Source of the DNA: Betaproteobacteria bacterium | GTDB taxonomy: Bacteria > Pseudomonadota > Gammaproteobacteria > Burkholderiales > SG8-41 | Assembly: GCA_021300125.1 (NCBI GenBank) | Contig: JAJTHX010000281.1 | Span: forward strand, 1-10,090 | Direction: 5' to 3' | Length of the DNA: 10,090 nt | Part shown: positions 7,035 through 10,090 of the stretch, in pieces | Numbering within the stretch: the stretch's first letter is position 1 | How the letters are laid out: each line of letters begins with the position of its first letter | Program-made: the position numbers and the translations under genes | The notes under the pieces: generated by a model | What the model was told of the DNA's origin: nothing | Database searches by the model: none | The model's input: only the letters and a program-made list of their open reading frames with translations

Positions 7035-8039
7035 ATGCCCACCCTGCTCGTCTCGCACCGCCTGCATGCCGAACGCGGGGACCATCTCGCCGCATGGGCG
7101 CGGCAGCACAACCTCGGGCTGGAGCTGCTGCCGCTGCCGGCCGATCCCGAAGGCCGCCTCGGCGAAGCGGATCGCGCCCGCCTGGATTGCGCTTTTTTTT
7201 CGCCGGACGTCTACCCGAAATTCTCGCGCCAGTTTTTCTCGACGTTGCGCAATGCCCCGCGACTGGATTGGCTGCACGTCTACAACGTCGGCGTCGATCA
7301 CCCGATCTACGCCGAGATGCTCCAGCGCGGCGTGCGCCTGACCACCTCGGCCGGCACCACCGCGGAACCGATCGCGCAGACCGCAATCGCCGGCCTGCTG
7401 ATGCTGGCGCGCAATTTCCCGCACTGGCTGCAGGCGCAGCAGCAACGGCGCTGGGATCCCGTGCGCTTTGGCGGGCAGATCCCGCGCGACCTGTCGGCGC
7501 AAACCCTGCTCGTCTACGGGCTGGGCAGCATCGGCGCGGAAATCGCGCGACTGGCACGCGCGCTGGGCCTGAACGTCATCGGCGTGCGCCGCAGCGGGCC
7601 GCGGCCGGACGATCCCGTGGACGAACTGCACCCGCCGCAGAAGCTCGCCGATCTGCTGCCGCGCGCGGACTGGCTGGTGATTGCCAGCCCGCTCACCGCC
7701 GAAACCCGCGGCCTGATCGATGCCGCAATGCTGCACCGGCTGCCCGCCGGTGCGCGCCTGATCAACATCGGCCGCGGCGAGATCGTGGATGAAGCGGCGC
7801 TGGTCGCGGCGCTGCAGTCAGGCCAGCTCGGCGGCGCCTATCTGGATGTCTTCACCACCGAACCGCTGCCGGAGAATTCTCCGCTGTGGACGCTGCCCAA
7901 TGTGCTGGTCTCGCCGCACAATTCGGCCGCGGCCTCCGGCAACGATGACCGGGTGTATCAACTGTTTCTCGACAACCTGCGCCGCTGGCACCTGAAGCAG
8001 GCGCTCACTAACGAAGTACGCAGCATCACCCCCCCCTGA
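7035..8039 (+). CDS. D-2-hydroxyacid dehydrogenase (NAD(P)-dependent)
   Basis: This 334-residue cytoplasmic enzyme should interconvert a 2-oxo acid and the matching D-2-hydroxy acid. The Rossmann motif GLGSIG is at 162-167. The catalytic triad of the family is visible: R247 in NIGRGEIVDE, E276 in DVFTTEPLP and H295 in SPHNSAA. The coenzyme-discriminating loop after the second beta strand reads GVRR (183-186), with arginines where NAD-specific enzymes have an acidic residue. That favours NADP(H). The N-terminal half is poorly conserved, as usual for substrate-binding regions, so glyoxylate/hydroxypyruvate, 2-oxo acid or other substrates are all open. Two homopolymer runs of eight lie in the gene, T8 at 7193-7200 and C8 at 8029-8036. 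No clear Shine-Dalgarno precedes the ATG. A Bug-type binding-protein gene follows after 18 bases. Confidence 0.92.
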   Translation: MPTLLVSHRLHAERGDHLAAWARQHNLGLELLPLPADPEGRLGEADRARLDCAFFSPDVYPKFSRQFFSTLRNAPRLDWLHVYNVGVDHPIYAEMLQRGVRLTTSAGTTAEPIAQTAIAGLLMLARNFPHWLQAQQQRRWDPVRFGGQIPRDLSAQTLLVYGLGSIGAEIARLARALGLNVIGVRRSGPRPDDPVDELHPPQKLADLLPRADWLVIASPLTAETRGLIDAAMLHRLPAGARLINIGRGEIVDEAALVAALQSGQLGGAYLDVFTTEPLPENSPLWTLPNVLVSPHNSAAASGNDDRVYQLFLDNLRRWHLKQALTNEVRSITPP

Positions 8040-8044
8040 ACCCG

Positions 8045-8051
8045 AAGGAGG
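8045..8051 (+). promoter_or_regulatory. Consensus Shine-Dalgarno for the first Bug gene
   Basis: AAGGAGG is fully complementary to the 16S rRNA tail and lies six bases before the ATG at 8058. It is the strongest ribosome site in the window. It is followed by an AT-rich stretch (8052-8090, about 33 of 39 bases A or T), which should keep the start region unfolded. High translation of the binding protein relative to the upstream enzyme is expected. Confidence 0.85.
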
Positions 8052-8057
8052 AAAATA

Positions 8058-9026
8058 ATGAATAAAATCAAATACTTATTAATTGTCACTGGTTGCTGTG
8101 CGGCGATCCAGCCGGCGCTCGCGCAGCAGGCCTGGCCGCAGCGCACGGTGCGCGTCATCGTGCCCTTTGCCGCGGGCGGCAACACCGACTTCACCGCGCG
8201 CTCGATGGCCACCAAGTTCACCGAAATGTGGGGCCAGCAGGTGATCGTGGACAACCGCCCCGGCGGCGCCACCAACATCGGCTCCGAGATCGCGGCCAAG
8301 GCCCCGCCCGACGGCTACACCCTGTTCATGGGCGGCGCTTCCAATGCGATCAACATGACCCTGTTTGCGAAGCCGCCCTACGACACCCTGCGCGACTTCG
8401 CACCGATCGTGCTCAGCGTGCAGGGCGCCAACCTGTTCGCGGTGCATCCCTCGGTGCCGGCCAAAAACCTGAAGCAACTGATCGCACTGGCCAAGTCGCG
8501 CCCGGGCCAGCTCAACTTCGCATCCTCGGGGCTCGGCAGCTCCAACCACATGGCCGGCGAACTGCTCAAGGTCATGGCCGGCATCAACATCGTGCACGTG
8601 CCGTACAAGGGCAACGCCCCGGCCATCGTGGACGGCATCGCCGGCAACGTCGAGATCGTGATCAGCGGCGTGCCGGCAATGGTGCCCCACCTGCAGTCAG
8701 GCCGGCTGCGCGCCATCGGCATCGGCAGCCTCGAGCGCTTTCCGGCGGTGCCTGACGTGCCGACCCTCAACGAATCCGGCCTCAAGGGCTTCGAAGCCAC
8801 GACCTGGTTCGGCCTGATGGCGCCGATCAAGACACCGCGCGAGATCGTGGCCCGGGTCAATGCCGACGGCAACAAGGTGCTCGCGATGAGCGACATCCGC
8901 ACCCGCTTCATCGGCGAAGGCATCATGCCCAAGGGCGGCACCACCGAATCCTTCGCCCAGTACATCCGCGACGAGATCGCCAAGTACGCCAACGTCATCA
9001 AGAAAGCCGGCATTCAGCCGATGTAA
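8058..9026 (+). CDS. Bug/TctC-family periplasmic substrate-binding protein (first copy)
   Basis: This is a 322-residue binding protein of the tripartite tricarboxylate transporter type; the family captures carboxylates and other small organic solutes in the periplasm. The signal sequence has a KIK n-region and a likely signal peptidase I site after ALA (residue 22). A VTGC sequence ending at C13 also fits a lipobox, but with a very short hydrophobic core. Family hallmarks in order are RVIVPFAAGGNTD (D44 in the ligand loop), VDNRPGGATNIG, PPDGYTLFMGG, LNFASSGLGSSNHMAGE, VPYKGNAPAIVDGIAGNVE and FPAVPDVPTLNESG. It is full length. Ligand is unknown. The first ten codons are strikingly AT-rich and include tandem TTA leucines, unlike the rest of the gene. 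The second Bug gene starts 14 bases downstream. Confidence 0.95.
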   Translation: MNKIKYLLIVTGCCAAIQPALAQQAWPQRTVRVIVPFAAGGNTDFTARSMATKFTEMWGQQVIVDNRPGGATNIGSEIAAKAPPDGYTLFMGGASNAINMTLFAKPPYDTLRDFAPIVLSVQGANLFAVHPSVPAKNLKQLIALAKSRPGQLNFASSGLGSSNHMAGELLKVMAGINIVHVPYKGNAPAIVDGIAGNVEIVISGVPAMVPHLQSGRLRAIGIGSLERFPAVPDVPTLNESGLKGFEATTWFGLMAPIKTPREIVARVNADGNKVLAMSDIRTRFIGEGIMPKGGTTESFAQYIRDEIAKYANVIKKAGIQPM

Positions 9027-9040
9027 CCGGAGCCCCGCGC

Positions 9041-10018
9041 ATGAAAACCCTGATTACCCTGCTCGCCGCCACCGCGGCATTCGCCCTCCCCGCCCATGCC
9101 CAGAAAGCGTGGTCGCCCTCGCGCAACGTCGAGATCGTCGTCGGCTCAGCCCCCGGCGGCAGCAACGACAAGACCGCGCGCGCCGTCGAAAAGGCCCTCA
9201 CCGACGCCAAGCTGGTGCCGACCTCGCTCACCGTGGTCAACCGCCCCGGCGGCGGCAGCACCATCGCCTTCGCCTACGTGCGCCAGAAACGCGCCGACCC
9301 GCACACGCTGCTGGTGGGCACCACCGCGCTGCTCACCAACCACATCGTCGGCCTGAGCACCATCAGCTATGAAGACTTCACGCCGATTGCCTCGCTGTTC
9401 AACGACTACGTGGTGTTCGCAGTCAACGTCAATTCCCCGATCAAGACCGGCAAGGACCTGATCGCGCGGCTGAAGCAGGATCCGCAGTCGGTCTCCATCG
9501 GATTTGCCACCACGCTGGGCAGCCACAACCACATCGCCGCCGGCCTTGTCGCCAAGAGTGTTGGCGTCAACGCGCGCAACCTGAAGGCGATCGCGTTCAA
9601 GGGCTCGGCCGAAGCCATCACCCAGGTGCTGGGCGGCCACATCGACCTCGTCACCACCGCCGCAGGCAACGTGGTCAACCACGCCACCGAGGGTCGCCTG
9701 CGCATCATCGGCGTGTCCTCCGCCAAGCGTTTCCCGGGCGCGCTCGCCCACGTGCCGACCTGGAAGGAACAGGGCGCCAACGTGGTCTATGGCGGCTGGC
9801 GCGCGATCATGGGTCCGCGCGAGATCACGCCGCAGCAGGTGGCCTTCTGGGAAGGTGCGCTGCGCAAGGCCACGGAGACCAAGGAATGGAAAGAGGATCT
9901 CGAGCGCAACTTCTGGTCCGACGATTTCCAGGGCAGCGCCGAATTCCGCAAGGAACTCGCCAAGAACTACAAAGACATGAAGGGCGTGCTGGTCGACATC
10001 GGCCTGGCCCGTCCCTGA
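9041..10018 (+). CDS. Bug/TctC-family periplasmic substrate-binding protein (second, divergent copy)
   Basis: This 325-residue protein has a standard signal peptide ending in AHA (cleavage after residue 20). It shares the Bug fold but is clearly not a recent duplicate of its neighbour. The ligand loop reads GSAPGGSNDKTAR (D43), the next motif is VVNRPGGGSTIAF, and the usual DGYTL segment is replaced by DPHTLLVG. GFATTLGSHNHIAAGLVAK, IAFKGSAEAITQVLGGHID and FPGALAHVPTWKEQG correspond to later family motifs. A CGGAG ribosome site lies eight bases before the ATG. The different binding-loop residues suggest a ligand different from the first copy. No TctA or TctB subunits are in the window, so either protein may serve a transporter encoded elsewhere or act as a sensor, as reported for BugE-type and BctC proteins in Bordetella. 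Confidence 0.93.
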   Translation: MKTLITLLAATAAFALPAHAQKAWSPSRNVEIVVGSAPGGSNDKTARAVEKALTDAKLVPTSLTVVNRPGGGSTIAFAYVRQKRADPHTLLVGTTALLTNHIVGLSTISYEDFTPIASLFNDYVVFAVNVNSPIKTGKDLIARLKQDPQSVSIGFATTLGSHNHIAAGLVAKSVGVNARNLKAIAFKGSAEAITQVLGGHIDLVTTAAGNVVNHATEGRLRIIGVSSAKRFPGALAHVPTWKEQGANVVYGGWRAIMGPREITPQQVAFWEGALRKATETKEWKEDLERNFWSDDFQGSAEFRKELAKNYKDMKGVLVDIGLARP

Positions 10019-10043
10019 ACCGATTTCACGCGAAGGAAACACC

Positions 10044-10090
10044 ATGAGCAACGCCGTTGTCCTGACCGAGCGCCCCGCCGAAGGCGTGGG
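10044..10090 (+). CDS. Start of a further gene, possibly an enoyl-CoA hydratase/isomerase (3' end beyond the window)
   Basis: Only 15 complete codons are visible: MSNAVVLTERPAEGV. AAGGA lies six bases before the ATG, and the gap to the second Bug gene is 25 bases, so it is very likely a real gene in the same operon. The sequence resembles the first beta strand of crotonase-family proteins, which often begin with a short lead, a V-L-x-E strand and GV before the LNRP segment. No catalytic region is visible, so the family call is a guess from the N-terminus and from context. Confidence 0.5.
   Translation, partial: MSNAVVLTERPAEGV

Noticed and set aside
7193..7200. Frameshift at the T8 run
   Set aside because: The frame continues intact on both sides through the Rossmann motif and catalytic residues, so there is no evidence of disruption in this sequence.
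1..10090. CRISPR array, insertion sequence, integrase or phage genes
   Set aside because: No regularly spaced repeats, terminal inverted repeats, transposase or phage motifs were seen on either strand.

Overview
This window looks like part of a high-GC (about two thirds G+C by eye) betaproteobacterial chromosome, probably Burkholderiales or a close relative. The evidence is strong third-position GC bias, two Bug/TctC-type periplasmic binding proteins (a family greatly expanded in that group), and close similarity of the recognisable enzymes to betaproteobacterial and gammaproteobacterial families. Coding density is very high. I see no mobile element, CRISPR array, tRNA or rRNA.

Left block, 1-5814, plus strand. 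Five genes run head to tail and probably form one transcription unit. They are the 3' part of a gamma-glutamyltransferase gene, a LeuC-like and LeuD-like pair (the two subunits of an isopropylmalate dehydratase-type hydro-lyase), a CorA-type divalent cation channel, and an uncharacterised FAD/NAD(P) flavoprotein. Gaps are 37, 1 and 11 bases, and the last two genes overlap by 10 bases. The LeuCD pair has no leuB beside it and departs from housekeeping LeuCD at several normally conserved positions. A paralogue with another hydroxyacid substrate is therefore a real possibility.

Middle, 5794-6930, minus strand. dapE (succinyl-diaminopimelate desuccinylase, lysine and peptidoglycan precursor pathway) converges on the flavoprotein gene and overlaps it tail to tail by 21 bases. 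Two adjacent perfect inverted repeats cover this junction. dapE then diverges from the right block across a roughly 100-base intergenic region. That region holds a good -10 box for the plus strand and a hairpin in the dapE leader.

Right block, 7035-10090, plus strand. A D-2-hydroxyacid dehydrogenase gene is followed closely by two non-identical Bug/TctC binding-protein genes, then by the first 47 bases of another gene whose N-terminus resembles an enoyl-CoA hydratase. Gaps are 18, 14 and 25 bases. This reads as a small organic-acid or acyl-CoA catabolic operon: periplasmic capture of a carboxylate, oxidation or reduction of a 2-hydroxy/2-oxo acid, then CoA-ester chemistry. No TctA/TctB membrane subunits are present in the window.

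Nothing here is clearly a new system. The points most worth following are the atypical LeuCD pair, the double hairpin at the convergent junction, and the paired orphan Bug proteins.
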